Source of the DNA: Sphingomonas sp. ID1715
GTDB taxonomy: Bacteria; Pseudomonadota; Alphaproteobacteria; Sphingomonadales; Sphingomonadaceae
Length of the DNA: 64,000 nt
Direction: 5' to 3'
Assembly (NCBI RefSeq): GCF_013044515.1
Contig: NZ_JABEPR010000002.1
Span: 496,001 to 560,000, forward strand
The stretch's first letter is position 1. Every line of letters begins with the position of its first letter. A program made the translations under genes and the position numbers. The notes under the pieces are model-generated. The model worked only from the letters and a program-made list of their open reading frames with translations, had not been told where the DNA came from and made no database searches. Shown piece by piece: positions 8,645-16,100 of the stretch.

Positions 8645-8860
8645 CTAGGGTACCGGATCGTAGCCGCGGCCGCCGAACGGATGGCACCGAGCAAGGCGCT
8701 TGACCGCCAGCCAGCCGCCCCGCGCCGCGCCATAGCGCTCCACCGCCTCGATTGCATAGGCCGAACATGTGGGGGTGTAGCGGCACGAGGGCGGCAGCAT
8801 GGCCGACGGGTAGCGCTGCCAGAAGCGTGCGAGGGCGATGACAAACCTATCCATCGTCAT
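8645..8860 (-). CDS. yidD: Membrane protein insertion efficiency factor YidD
   Basis: Small (69-71 residue) membrane-associated protein that accompanies YidC. The family signature is complete: a hydrophobic N-terminus, [16 protein letters not shown] with the conserved Cys pair, the basic [16 protein letters not shown] and the terminal GYDPVP. Two ATGs are possible, 8860 and 8854; the first lies within the conserved end of a dispersed repeat and overlaps the rnpA stop (ATGA), so 8854 may be the ancestral start. No clear ribosome-binding site precedes either, which fits coupling to rnpA translation. Confidence 0.92.
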   Translation of the reverse strand: MTMDRFVIALARFWQRYPSAMLPPSCRYTPTCSAYAIEAVERYGAARGGWLAVKRLARCHPFGGRGYDPVP

Positions 8861-8934
8861 TCCCGCGAAAGCGGGAACCCAGCCCGTGGCTCGGCACCCG
8901 GCAACTCTGGGTCCCCGCTTTCGCGGGGATGACG
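8855..8934. repeat. Dispersed palindromic repeat, family B copy 1
   Basis: Inverted repeat pair: CATTCCCGCGAAAGCGGGAA followed about 35 bases later by CCCCGCTTTCGCGGGGATG, bounded by CGTCAT and ATGACG. It lies between rnpA and yidD but is not intergenic: it encodes the last 25 residues of RnpA and the first codon of yidD. A second copy is at 53710-53776. Confidence 0.85.
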
Positions 8935-9252
8935 AGGAGAAAGCCTTTTAAGCGCCTTCGCCAGCTCCGCCCGCAGCAGGCCGAAGTCGCGCTCCACCCC
9001 GCCCGCACGCCCGATCAGCACGTGATCCGCGCCCGCCACACCCATCTCCGGCAGCAGTTCGGCGGCGAGCGCGCGGAAGCGCCGCTTCATCCGGTTGCGG
9101 ACGACGGCGTTGCCGATCTTCTTGGTAACGGTGTAGCCGATTCGCATCGCGGCGCTGTCGTCGCCACGCGGGCGCACCAGCAGGACGAAGCCAGGCATCG
9201 GCGCCCGCTTCCCCCCATTCGCCGCGAGGAAATCCGCGCGGCGGGTGAGGAT
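8857..9252 (-). CDS. rnpA: Ribonuclease P protein component, start unresolved
   Basis: Protein subunit of RNase P, which trims the 5' leader of tRNAs. The body is clear: the N-terminal helix [11 protein letters not shown], the GFVLLV strand, and the RNR box [14 protein letters not shown]. The coordinates cover this conserved body. No ATG, GTG or TTG stands in front of it before the frame runs back through all of rpmH to an ATG at 9396, which would give 179 residues with a 48-residue extension. The other options are a rare ATC start at 9252 (131 residues) or the ATG at 9198, which would delete the conserved first helix. The last 25 residues (RHPRESGDP... FPLSRE) are encoded by a dispersed repeat and are not part of the family. 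Confidence 0.9.
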   Translation of the reverse strand: MLTRRADFLAANGGKRAPMPGFVLLVRPRGDDSAAMRIGYTVTKKIGNAVVRNRMKRRFRALAAELLPEMGVAGADHVLIGRAGGVERDFGLLRAELAKALKRLSPRHPRESGDPELPGAEPRAGFPLSRE

Positions 9253-9254
9253 CG

Positions 9255-9389
9255 TTAGGCCGACAGGACCTTGCGACCGCGGTTGCGGCGCGCCGCGATC
9301 ACCTTGCGGCCACCCACGGTCGCCATGCGCGCGCGGAATCCGTGACGCCGCTTGCGCACCAGGTTGCTCGGCTGAAACGTGCGCTTCAT
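9255..9389 (-). CDS. rpmH: 50S ribosomal protein L34
   Basis: Basic 44-residue ribosomal protein with the L34 signature [19 protein letters not shown] and a C-terminal Arg/Lys-rich GRKVLSA. GAGGA stands seven bases before its ATG, an ideal Shine-Dalgarno spacing. It is the first gene of the rpmH-rnpA-yidD-yidC-engB cluster, and the rnpA frame is open through its whole length in another phase. A terminator-like hairpin ends only about 22 bases upstream. Confidence 0.96.
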   Translation of the reverse strand: MKRTFQPSNLVRKRRHGFRARMATVGGRKVIAARRNRGRKVLSA

Positions 9390-9410
9390 CGCTCATTCCT
9401 CAAAACTTGA

Positions 9411-9440
9411 ACAAAAAAGGGCCGCCAACGAAGGGCGGCC
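9411..9440 (-). terminator. Intrinsic terminator, possibly rpmH attenuator
   Basis: On the minus strand a 7-bp GC stem (GGCCGCC / GGCGGCC, loop CCTTCGTT-like) is followed by C and a run of six T. It lies 18 bases after the stop of the PGPGW protein and just ahead of the rpmH ribosome-binding site, so it either ends the upstream transcript or attenuates rpmH. Confidence 0.75.
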
Positions 9441-9457
9441 TGACTGTTGCCGAGCGG

Positions 9458-9796
9458 TTATTGGGCGCGCGAGGAAAAGTCAAGCAACGCGCGCAGCTTT
9501 TCCCATAGTCCCGAGGGTTGCTCGTCGAGCTCGGGCTTAGGCCGGCCACGCGGCGCGGGCGGGCGGCGGAGCACCTTGTCCGCCAGTCGACCTTGCCGCG
9601 GATAGCGGCGCGTGTGTCGCGCATAGACCCGCTTCACCCAGTTCGAGTTCTTCAGCAGCAGGGCCATGCCGCCGGCGAAGATGAAGACGCCGCCGGGACC
9701 AGGCAGCGCGCCCACCACCGGCGTCACCACCAGCACCAGGACCCACCCCGTCCCAAGATAAATGATACGCAGGACGGAATCGGGCGGCGCTTTCAC
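9458..9796 (-). CDS. PGPGW-type small membrane protein
   Basis: Protein of about 112 residues from a GTG start (MKAPPDSVLRIIYLGTG). Two hydrophobic segments flank the turn ALPGPGGVFIFAGG, which matches the PGPGW family of putative transmembrane proteins. The C-terminal half is basic and Pro/Arg-rich (RYPRQGRLADKVLRRPPAP), probably cytoplasmic. An in-frame ATG at 9901 would add an Arg-rich stretch and run into the comM start, so the GTG is preferred. Function unknown. It sits upstream of rpmH on the same strand, separated by a terminator. Confidence 0.65.
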   Translation of the reverse strand: MKAPPDSVLRIIYLGTGWVLVLVVTPVVGALPGPGGVFIFAGGMALLLKNSNWVKRVYARHTRRYPRQGRLADKVLRRPPAPRGRPKPELDEQPSGLWEKLRALLDFSSRAQ

Positions 9797-9890
9797 AGCC
9801 GCGCAAATGGGGCGTCGTGCGCGCCCGCGCAAGCGCCACCCTCGACAGCCGACCCGGTCTCCGGCTATCCGCCTGAACCAAGGGGGGAAC

Positions 9891-11399
9891 ATGGTCGCCA
9901 TCGTTGCGACGGCCGCTTATCTGGGGCTGGAAGCGCGCGCCGTCGAAGTCCAGGTGCAACTGACGCCTGGCTTGCCGAAATTCGTCGTCGTCGGATTGCC
10001 TGACAAGGCCGTCGCCGAAAGCCGCGAGCGCGTGCGCAGCGCGATCGCCGCGCTCGGCCTTTCGCTGCCGCCCAAACACATCACCGTCAACCTATCTCCG
10101 GCCGACCTGCCGAAGGAAGGATCGCATTACGATCTGCCGATCGCGCTGGGCCTGCTCGCCGCCATGGGTGTGCTCGATGCGGAAACGCTGAGCCAATATC
10201 TGATCGTCGGCGAGCTGGGGCTGGACGGCCGGGTCGCGACATCTCCCGGCGTGCTGCTCGCGGCGCTGCATGCTTCGGAACGGCAGCTCGGCCTGATCTG
10301 CCCGGCTGCGCAAGGCGGCGAGGCGGCCTGGGCGGGCAATGTCGAGGTCGTGCCCGCACCCGATCTGCTGTCGCTGCTCAATCATCTCCGCGGCAAGGCC
10401 CTGCTGTCGCCGCCTGCGCCCGGCCTCGCCGACGATCCGGCGCACGGCCCGGACCTCGCCCAGGTAAAGGGACAGGAGACGGCCAAGCGCGCGATCGAGA
10501 TCGCCGCGGCCGGCGGCCATAATCTGGTGATGATCGGACCGCCGGGATCGGGCAAGTCGCTGCTCGCCGCCTGCCTGCCCGGCATCCTACCCGAACTGAC
10601 CGCCGGCGAGGCGCTCGAAGTGTCGATGGTCGCGAGCGTCGCGGGCGCGCTGGAAGGCGGCCGCATCTCGCGCGCCCGGCCTTTCCGTGCGCCGCACCAC
10701 AGCGCCTCGATGGCGGCCCTGGTCGGCGGCGGCATCCGCGCCAAGCCGGGCGAAGTCAGCCTGGCGCACTTGGGCGTGCTGTTCCTCGACGAATTGCCGG
10801 AATTCCAGCGCGCCGTGCTCGACTCGCTGCGCCAGCCGCTCGAGACGGGCAATGTCAGCGTTGCGCGCGCCAATGCACACGTCACCTTTCCGGCGCGGGT
10901 GCAGCTGGTCGCGGCCATGAACCCGTGCCGCTGCGGCCATCTCGGCGACCCGGCACTGGCCTGTGCGCGCGCACCACGCTGCGCCGCCGATTATCAGGCG
11001 AAAGTGTCGGGCCCGCTGCTCGACCGCATCGATTTGCACGTCGAAGTAGGGGCGGTCAGCGCGGCAGACCTGGTGCTGCCGCCGCCGACCGAGGGCTCGA
11101 CGCAGGTCGCAGAACGCGTCCGCGCCGCCCGCGCGCGCCAGACCGAGCGCTATGCCAAGGATGGCGTGCGCACCAACGCGGAGGCGGACGGCCCGGTGCT
11201 CGAAGCAGCGGCAACTCCGGACGAACCGGGTCGCAAGCTGCTCGCGCAGGCTGCCGAAGCAATGCGGCTGTCGGCGCGCGGCTATACCCGCATTCAGCGC
11301 GTCGCGCGGACGATCGCCGACCTGACGGGCGCGGACACCGTCGGTCGGGTGCATATCGCCGAGGCGCTCAGCTATCGGCGGCAAGCGCCGAGGAACTGA
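9891..11399 (+). CDS. comM: YifB/ComM family Mg-chelatase-like ATPase
   Basis: AAA+ ATPase of 502 residues. The N-terminal domain (about 1-190) is the ChlI-like/Lon-protease-fold part typical of YifB (LEARAVEVQVQLTPGLPKFVVVGLPDKAVAE), followed by the AAA core with Walker A GPPGSGKS, Walker B VLFLDELPEF, a sensor region AAMNPCRCG with the zinc-like Cys cluster, and the C-terminal Mg_chelatase_C domain. ComM-type proteins are hexameric branch-migration helicases that help integrate DNA during natural transformation. The ATG at 9891 follows AGGGGGGAAC directly. It is the divergent neighbour of the PGPGW gene. Confidence 0.92.
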   Translation: MVAIVATAAYLGLEARAVEVQVQLTPGLPKFVVVGLPDKAVAESRERVRSAIAALGLSLPPKHITVNLSPADLPKEGSHYDLPIALGLLAAMGVLDAETLSQYLIVGELGLDGRVATSPGVLLAALHASERQLGLICPAAQGGEAAWAGNVEVVPAPDLLSLLNHLRGKALLSPPAPGLADDPAHGPDLAQVKGQETAKRAIEIAAAGGHNLVMIGPPGSGKSLLAACLPGILPELTAGEALEVSMVASVAGALEGGRISRARPFRAPHHSASMAALVGGGIRAKPGEVSLAHLGVLFLDELPEFQRAVLDSLRQPLETGNVSVARANAHVTFPARVQLVAAMNPCRCGHLGDPALACARAPRCAADYQAKVSGPLLDRIDLHVEVGAVSAADLVLPPPTEGSTQVAERVRAARARQTERYAKDGVRTNAEADGPVLEAAATPDEPGRKLLAQAAEAMRLSARGYTRIQRVARTIADLTGADTVGRVHIAEALSYRRQAPRN

Positions 11400-11407
11400 G
11401 AATCTCC

Positions 11408-11466
11408 GGCTCTCCTGCGAAAGCAGGAGCCCAGGGGTGGTCTCCTGCCTCCGCAGGGGAACGACA
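11408..11466. repeat. Dispersed palindromic repeat, family D copy 1
   Basis: Short hairpin CTCCTGCGAAAGCAGGAG (11412-11429), a CCAGGGG spacer, then a partly complementary CTCCTGCCTCCGCAGGGGA arm. Lies between the convergent ends of comM and ahpD and is the only content of that gap. Confidence 0.7.
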
Positions 11467-11469
11467 TGC

Positions 11470-11991
11470 TTAGTTCAGCGCCGAATGCACCGTCGCCACG
11501 GCCGTCATCACGGCACCGACGCGTGCGCCCGTCTGAATGATCTCGGCGGAAATGCCGTGCTGCTTCAGCACCTTTTCGTGGCTGTCGATGCACATGCCGC
11601 AGCCATTCTGGGCGGAGACGGCAAGGCTGAACAGCTCGAAGTCGGCCTTGTCGATGCCGGGATTGCCGATCACGTTCATGCGCAGCTTGGCCGGCATGGT
11701 CCGGTATTCCGGGTTCGAGGCCAGGTGCGTGAAGCGGTAATAGACGTTGTTCATTGCCATGATCGCAGCGGCGGCCCGCGCAGCGTTCGCGGCCTCATCG
11801 CTGAGCTTGCCGTCCACTTCAGCCTCGGTCGCGGCGACGAGCGGGCGATAGCCGGTGCCATGGGCGGTCGCGAGCAGCAGGCCGTATTTGCGCTGGTCGC
11901 CCAGCAGCTGGTCATTGAGGATCGAGCTGACGTTCAGCCGCAGATCCTTGGCGAAATCGGGGAGCGTGTCCGCGAATTCCTTGAGGGGCAT
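11470..11991 (-). CDS. ahpD: Alkylhydroperoxidase AhpD
   Basis: Carboxymuconolactone-decarboxylase-fold protein of 173 residues that reduces AhpC. The catalytic motif is intact as CGMCIDSH: Cys131, Cys134 and His138. Length and the N-terminal MPLKEFADTLPDFAKDLRLN match AhpD. It lies downstream of ahpC on the same strand with a 162-base gap filled by a repeat; no AhpF-like reductase is nearby, so AhpD is the likely electron donor for the peroxiredoxin. Confidence 0.9.
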   Translation of the reverse strand: MPLKEFADTLPDFAKDLRLNVSSILNDQLLGDQRKYGLLLATAHGTGYRPLVAATEAEVDGKLSDEAANAARAAAAIMAMNNVYYRFTHLASNPEYRTMPAKLRMNVIGNPGIDKADFELFSLAVSAQNGCGMCIDSHEKVLKQHGISAEIIQTGARVGAVMTAVATVHSALN

Positions 11992-12014
11992 GGATGGTCT
12001 CCAGACGCGACGAG

Positions 12015-12090
12015 CCGTTCCCCGGCGAAGGCCGGGGTCCAGGGGTCGCTTGTTCTCCGCTGGCCCCCTACTTTCGCAGGGGAACAGTGG
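12015..12090. repeat. Dispersed palindromic repeat, family D copy 2
   Basis: Hairpin TTCCCCGGCGAAGGCCGGGG with TCCAGGGG, then an imperfect complementary arm CCCCCTACTTTCGCAGGGGAA about 30 bases on. Occupies the ahpC-ahpD spacer, where it could stabilise or separate the two messages. Confidence 0.7.
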
Positions 12091-12153
12091 TCGGGAAGGC
12101 TGGTGAGCGCGGGACCGAAGGGAGGGGCGATCCCGCGCCCACGGAAGCGCGGC

Positions 12154-12699
12154 TTACGCCGCGATCGGATGAAGGACTTCCTCGCCCTTCGTCCAGTTGC
12201 ACGGGCAGAGCTCGTCGGTCTGCAAGGCGTCGAGCACGCGCAGAGTCTCCTGCGGGTTACGGCCGACATTCAGGCCGTTCACCGTCACGTGCTGGATCAC
12301 ATTGTCCGGATCGACGATGAACGTCGCGCGGAACGCGACATGCTCGTCCTTGTCGAGGATGCCGAGTTCGGACGCGAGCTTCGCGCCATTATCGGCGATC
12401 CACGGGAAGTCGGCGTCCGCCAGTTCGGCGTCCGAGCGGCGCCACGCAAAGTGAACGTGGGCGGTGTCGGTCGACGCGCCGATCAGTTCGGCGTCGCGAT
12501 CGGCGAAGTCGCTCTTCAGCTTGCCATAGCCGACGATCTCGGTCGGGCAGACGAAAGTGAAGTCCTTCGGCCAGTAGAACAGGATCTTCCACTTGCCGTT
12601 GGTCTGGCCAAGATCGATGGTCTCGCCGGCCGGCAGCGCCGAAGTGCCCTGCTGAACGGGAAGGGTGAGGGCGGGAAGCTTGTCGCCAACAGTCAGCAT
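12154..12699 (-). CDS. ahpC: Peroxiredoxin, AhpC type
   Basis: Reduces hydrogen peroxide, organic hydroperoxides and possibly peroxynitrite. In 181 residues the peroxidatic Cys51 is in FVCPTE, preceded by FYWPKDFT; the C-terminal end has Cys165 and Cys167 in LCPCNW. This double C-terminal cysteine pattern matches the AhpC that is recharged by AhpD (known from Mycobacterium), in line with the downstream ahpD. It is transcribed divergently from oxyR across 130 bases that contain an OxyR-like palindrome, so peroxide induction is expected. Confidence 0.93.
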   Translation of the reverse strand: MLTVGDKLPALTLPVQQGTSALPAGETIDLGQTNGKWKILFYWPKDFTFVCPTEIVGYGKLKSDFADRDAELIGASTDTAHVHFAWRRSDAELADADFPWIADNGAKLASELGILDKDEHVAFRATFIVDPDNVIQHVTVNGLNVGRNPQETLRVLDALQTDELCPCNWTKGEEVLHPIAA

Positions 12700-12780
12700 G
12701 GTTGGGTCTCCTTGGTGTGAATCCGTGAGTCGACGCCGAGTCGGCGTCCTCAGTAGGGCGGATATAGGGTCTGGCCTTCA

Positions 12781-12814
12781 TCGATCCAATAGATTACTTC
12801 TCCACTATTGATCG
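12781..12814. promoter_or_regulatory. Probable OxyR operator
   Basis: Interrupted palindrome TCGATCCAATAG (12781-12792) and CTATTGATCGA (12804-12814) in the ahpC-oxyR divergent region, containing ATAG and CTAT blocks as in OxyR half-sites. A second palindrome GACGCCGA-G-TCGGCGTC lies at 12732-12748. Confidence 0.5.
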
Positions 12815-12829
12815 AACGAGGCAATGTAG

Positions 12830-13732
12830 ATGAGCACGACCTATCTGCCGACGCTGAAGCAGCTGCAATATCTCGTGGCTCTGCACGATTATGGCCATTT
12901 CGGCCGTGCCGCCGATGCCTGCTTCGTCACGCAATCGACGCTGTCGGCCGGTCTGCGGGAGCTGGAGTCGCTGATCGGCATCGTGCTGGTCGAACGCACC
13001 AGGCGCGTCGTGCGCTTCACGCCGGTCGGCGAAAAGATCGCGGAAAAGGCACGCCGCGTCCTGCGCGAAGCCGAAGAGCTGGCAGACCTCGCGCGCGCCG
13101 CCGGCAAGCCGCTGTCCGGCGACTTGCGGATGAGTGTGATCCCGACCATCGCGCCGTTCCTGCTGCCACGGCTGCTGCCGTTCATCCGCCAGGAGCGGCC
13201 CGAGCTGAAGCTGTACCTGCGGGAGGAACCCAGCGCCGCCGCCTGCGAGTCGCTCAGCCGTGGCAGCGCCGATTGCGTGCTGCTGGCGCTCCCCTATTCC
13301 TGTGGAGAGGTGGAGGTCGAGCCGCTGTTCGACGACCAGCTGATGGTCGCCTTCCCTAAGAGCGACGCCGAGCTGCCCGACCATATCGGCGCCGATGCGA
13401 TCGAGCCGGATCGACTGCTGCTGCTCGAAGACGGCCATTGCCTGCGCGATCATGCGCTCGCGGCCTGCAATCGTCCGGAGCTGCGCGCTCAGGCGACGAT
13501 GCTCGGCACTTCGCTGCACACGCTGGTGCAGATGGTCGACAATGGCCTTGGCGTGACGATGCTGCCGGAAATGGCGCTCGATGCCGGCATTCTCGATCAC
13601 ACCAACATCGTCGCGCGGCCACTTGCCGGTGACAACACCGCTCGCCAGATCGCGCTCATTTGGCGCAAGAACAGCCCCCGCGAGAAGGACTTCCAATTGC
13701 TGGCCGACCTGCTGCGCAAGGCGGCGGCTTAA
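12830..13732 (+). CDS. oxyR: Hydrogen-peroxide-sensing regulator OxyR
   Basis: LysR-type regulator of 300 residues: an N-terminal winged helix-turn-helix (about 5-65, HFGRAADACFVTQSTLSAGL) and a substrate-binding-fold sensor domain. The redox cysteines are Cys204 (DGHCLRDH) and Cys213, nine residues apart exactly as Cys199/Cys208 in E. coli OxyR, and the surrounding GHCLRDHAL block is the OxyR signature. It is divergent from ahpC and presumably controls ahpC-ahpD and itself. Confidence 0.93.
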   Translation: MSTTYLPTLKQLQYLVALHDYGHFGRAADACFVTQSTLSAGLRELESLIGIVLVERTRRVVRFTPVGEKIAEKARRVLREAEELADLARAAGKPLSGDLRMSVIPTIAPFLLPRLLPFIRQERPELKLYLREEPSAAACESLSRGSADCVLLALPYSCGEVEVEPLFDDQLMVAFPKSDAELPDHIGADAIEPDRLLLLEDGHCLRDHALAACNRPELRAQATMLGTSLHTLVQMVDNGLGVTMLPEMALDAGILDHTNIVARPLAGDNTARQIALIWRKNSPREKDFQLLADLLRKAAA

Positions 13733-13737
13733 CGTAC

Positions 13738-13848
13738 CGTCATCCCGAACTTGTTTCGGGACAAGGATGGAGCAGCGGGAGATCCGAGGGTTTTCGCCCG
13801 AACCGGTTAGCGGCGGAAAGCTTGTCCCGAAACAAGTTCGGGATGACG
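13738..13848. repeat. Dispersed palindromic repeat, family C
   Basis: Long inverted repeat: CGTCATCCCGAACTTGTTTC.. at 13738-13766 and its near-perfect complement CTTGTCCCGAAACAAGTTCG.. at 13821-13848, enclosing about 55 bases. Each arm is itself a hairpin (CCCGAACTTGTTTCGGG). It separates the convergent oxyR and moaE genes and the moaE stop codon follows directly. Confidence 0.85.
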
Positions 13849-13849
13849 C

Positions 13850-14290
13850 TCAAAGGGACCAGCGCTTCGCCGCTGCCTCGTCGCTCTCCCGCGCGGCGAC
13901 CCAGTTCCGCCTACTCCCGCGCGTCTCGCTCTTCCAGAAGGGCGCGTCGGTTTTCAGCCGGTCGATCATGAAGGCGCAGGCGGCAAGCGCGTCCGCCCGG
14001 TGAGACGCGCAGGCGGCAGCGAGCACGATGCGCTCGCCGGGGCGCATAGGGCCGACGCGGTGAACGATCGTCGCGCCGAGCAGCGACCAGCGCGTGCTCG
14101 CCTCTTCGGCGATCCCGCGCAGCGCCGTCTCCGTCATGCCCGGATAATGTTCCAGGGTCAGTTCATCGAGGCCGTCATCAGCGCGGACCAGCCCGACGAA
14201 GCTCGCCACCGCGCCGCCACCCAGAGCCTCGAGCGGCGCGACCGCGGCATCAAGGGAGAAGGGCTCGGGCTGGACGGCAATCGTGATCAT
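13850..14290 (-). CDS. moaE: Molybdopterin synthase catalytic subunit MoaE
   Basis: Large subunit of molybdopterin synthase, which transfers sulfur from MoaD thiocarboxylate to precursor Z. The 146 residues show the family blocks GGGAVASFVGLVR, LTLEHYPGMTE, HRVGPMRPGE and the catalytic-region ACAFMIDRLKTDAPFWKSET with the conserved Lys residues. Starts four bases inside the end of moaD (ATGA), as usual for the synthase pair. Confidence 0.94.
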   Translation of the reverse strand: MITIAVQPEPFSLDAAVAPLEALGGGAVASFVGLVRADDGLDELTLEHYPGMTETALRGIAEEASTRWSLLGATIVHRVGPMRPGERIVLAAACASHRADALAACAFMIDRLKTDAPFWKSETRGSRRNWVAARESDEAAAKRWSL

Positions 14291-14541
14291 CCGCCCGTCA
14301 CCGGCGGGAAGAAGGCGATCTCCTTCGCGCCCGCGAGGGCAGTATCCCAGCTCGCGAAGCGCTGGTCGACGGCCGCCCGCAGATTGCCTCGGTCCGACAG
14401 CGCGGCGCGGTGATGCTCGCTGCGCTCCGCCAGCCAGTCGGCAAGCTCTCCCAAGGTAGTGTTGGTCGCGGGCGGCTCCAAGCGCTCCGCATCGATGCCG
14501 ACCAGCTCGCGGACCCAGGCGAAATAGAGGATCGTGACCAT
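14287..14541 (-). CDS. moaD: Molybdopterin synthase sulfur carrier MoaD
   Basis: Ubiquitin-like sulfur carrier of 84 residues ending in the required di-glycine (FFPPVTGG), which is adenylated and thiocarboxylated. N-terminus MVTILYFAWVRELVG is typical. It lies between pgsA (stop two bases upstream of its ATG) and moaE (4-base overlap); the pgsA-moaD-moaE order is common in alphaproteobacteria. Confidence 0.92.
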   Translation of the reverse strand: MVTILYFAWVRELVGIDAERLEPPATNTTLGELADWLAERSEHHRAALSDRGNLRAAVDQRFASWDTALAGAKEIAFFPPVTGG

Positions 14542-14543
14542 GC

Positions 14544-15116
14544 TCAATCCATGTGTTTCAGGCCGACGCGCAGATAATCCCAGCCCGTGATCAGCGTCAG
14601 CACTGCCGCCGCCCAGAGGGAGATCACGCCGGTCTGATGCACCCAAAGCTGATCGCGCACCGCGCCCGAGAGGATCAGCGCGCCGAGCGCCACCATCTGG
14701 AACGTCGTCTTCCACTTGGCGAGCCGGCTGACCGGCACCGAGACGCTCAGCTGCGCCAGGAACTCGCGCAGGCCCGACACCGCGATCTCGCGCAGCAGGA
14801 TCACGAGCGCGGGTATGACGTTCCAGCCGTGGATGATCGGGTCGCCATCCGGTCCACCGCCGGTGGTAATCAGCATCACGATCACCGCGCCCACCATGAT
14901 CTTGTCGGCGATGGGGTCCAGGAAGACGCCAAGCTTCGACACCGTGCCCTGGGCGCGCGCCAGATAGCCGTCGAAATAGTCGGTGATGCCGACGATGCAG
15001 TAGAGGACGAACCCGGTCGCGTAACCCAGTTGCCAGCCGGGATACCACAGCAGCACCATCAGGATCGGCACCGCCAGGATGCGCGACAGGGTGAGCAGGT
15101 TGGGCAGCGTCAGCAC
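14544..15116 (-). CDS. pgsA: CDP-diacylglycerol-glycerol-3-phosphate phosphatidyltransferase
   Basis: Integral membrane enzyme making phosphatidylglycerol phosphate. The CDP-alcohol phosphotransferase signature is complete: DYFDGYLAR, then G-x3-D-x3-D in GVFLDPIADK. About five hydrophobic segments are seen. The frame is open to 15350, but the extra N-terminal stretch is not hydrophobic and unlike the family; the GTG at 15116 starts the standard LTLPNLLTLSRILAVP, giving 190 residues, the usual length. First gene of the moaD-moaE operon. Confidence 0.92.
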   Translation of the reverse strand: MLTLPNLLTLSRILAVPILMVLLWYPGWQLGYATGFVLYCIVGITDYFDGYLARAQGTVSKLGVFLDPIADKIMVGAVIVMLITTGGGPDGDPIIHGWNVIPALVILLREIAVSGLREFLAQLSVSVPVSRLAKWKTTFQMVALGALILSGAVRDQLWVHQTGVISLWAAAVLTLITGWDYLRVGLKHMD

Positions 15117-15282
15117 GGCAATCGATCTAACCCCAAAGCAGCCAAGAGCAAATGCGGTCGCAGTCACCAAACTGCAGTCGCGGTTCGGGCCGCGCCGGCC
15201 GACGAGAAGCATATTGCCGATCGGATGGTTAACGATAAAGTGGCGGCGCGACTCGTTTCGTCGCGAAATCAGGGGGTTCTGC

Positions 15283-15990
15283 ATGAACAAGTATTTGTTG
15301 GGCGCTGCGGCGCTCGCTTTCTCTGCGCCCGCCGCTTCTGCGAGCATCACCGTCGATGGGCAGATCGACGCCGGCTACGGTGCGGCCAGCGCAACCGTGG
15401 CCACCGACCCGAATGCACCCGACAGCAACTTCCAGGCGCCGGAGAACCGTGCGCTGGCGGGCTACGACATCTATCTGAGCAGTGACGCCAGCAACGTCTA
15501 TGGCCTCGTCGATCTGACGGGCGGCAACTCGGCAGGCAATTTCGCCAATCTCTATTTCGACCTGAACCCGACCGTCGGCGATGGGTCCGACCTGGGTTTC
15601 GAAATTGGCCAGAACGGCGTCACCGCCTTCATTCCCGGCAAGAATGGTCAGCCCGGCTTCAACACAGTGCTCGGGGCCAGCAATTATGCGGTGGCGCTGG
15701 TGCCCGGGGGCGGTCTGGAATTCTCGCTTGCGAAGAGCCTGTTCACCAGCCCGATCGCCGGCTTGGCCTATTATGACGGGCAGACGTTCGAGGGCACGAT
15801 CACGCTGCGCCTGTCGCAGAGCCTGAGCTATTCGGTCGCAGGCGGCGCCAGCTACGGGCCCAATCGGCTCGGCGCGATCCAGTTGGCTGCCGTGCCCGAG
15901 CCGGCCAGCTGGGCGCTGATGATCAGCGGCTTCGCGATCGCCGGTGCGGCGGCCCGCCGCCGGTCGCACAGCACGATGGCCTTCGCCTGA
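15283..15990 (+). CDS. Secreted PEPxxWA-CTERM sorting-domain protein
   Basis: Exported protein of 235 residues: signal peptide at 1-22 (LGAAALAFSAPAASA), a Gly/Asn/Asp-rich, beta-strand-like body with low sequence complexity, and a C-terminal sorting tail with VPEPASWALM, a hydrophobic helix and the basic stop AARRR. This tail is the PEPxxWA variant of PEP-CTERM, processed by an exosortase encoded elsewhere. AGGGGG lies nine bases before the ATG. A second protein with the same tail is at 37181-37723. The substrate or surface role is unknown. Confidence 0.8.
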   Translation: MNKYLLGAAALAFSAPAASASITVDGQIDAGYGAASATVATDPNAPDSNFQAPENRALAGYDIYLSSDASNVYGLVDLTGGNSAGNFANLYFDLNPTVGDGSDLGFEIGQNGVTAFIPGKNGQPGFNTVLGASNYAVALVPGGGLEFSLAKSLFTSPIAGLAYYDGQTFEGTITLRLSQSLSYSVAGGASYGPNRLGAIQLAAVPEPASWALMISGFAIAGAAARRRSHSTMAFA

Positions 15991-16008
15991 TCCGCTGAAC
16001 CTGTGAAA

Positions 16009-16034
16009 GGCGCTCGGGTGACCGGGCGCCTTTT
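16009..16034 (+). terminator. Intrinsic terminator
   Basis: Stem GGCGCTCGG / CCGGGCGCC with a GTGA tetraloop, followed by TTTT. Ends the PEPxxWA gene transcript. Confidence 0.8.
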
Positions 16035-16100
16035 GCTTTGCCTCGCCTCCATGCTCCGCTAAAGCCCGCGCCAGCATCAACAACGGGCCGTCCGCACCTC

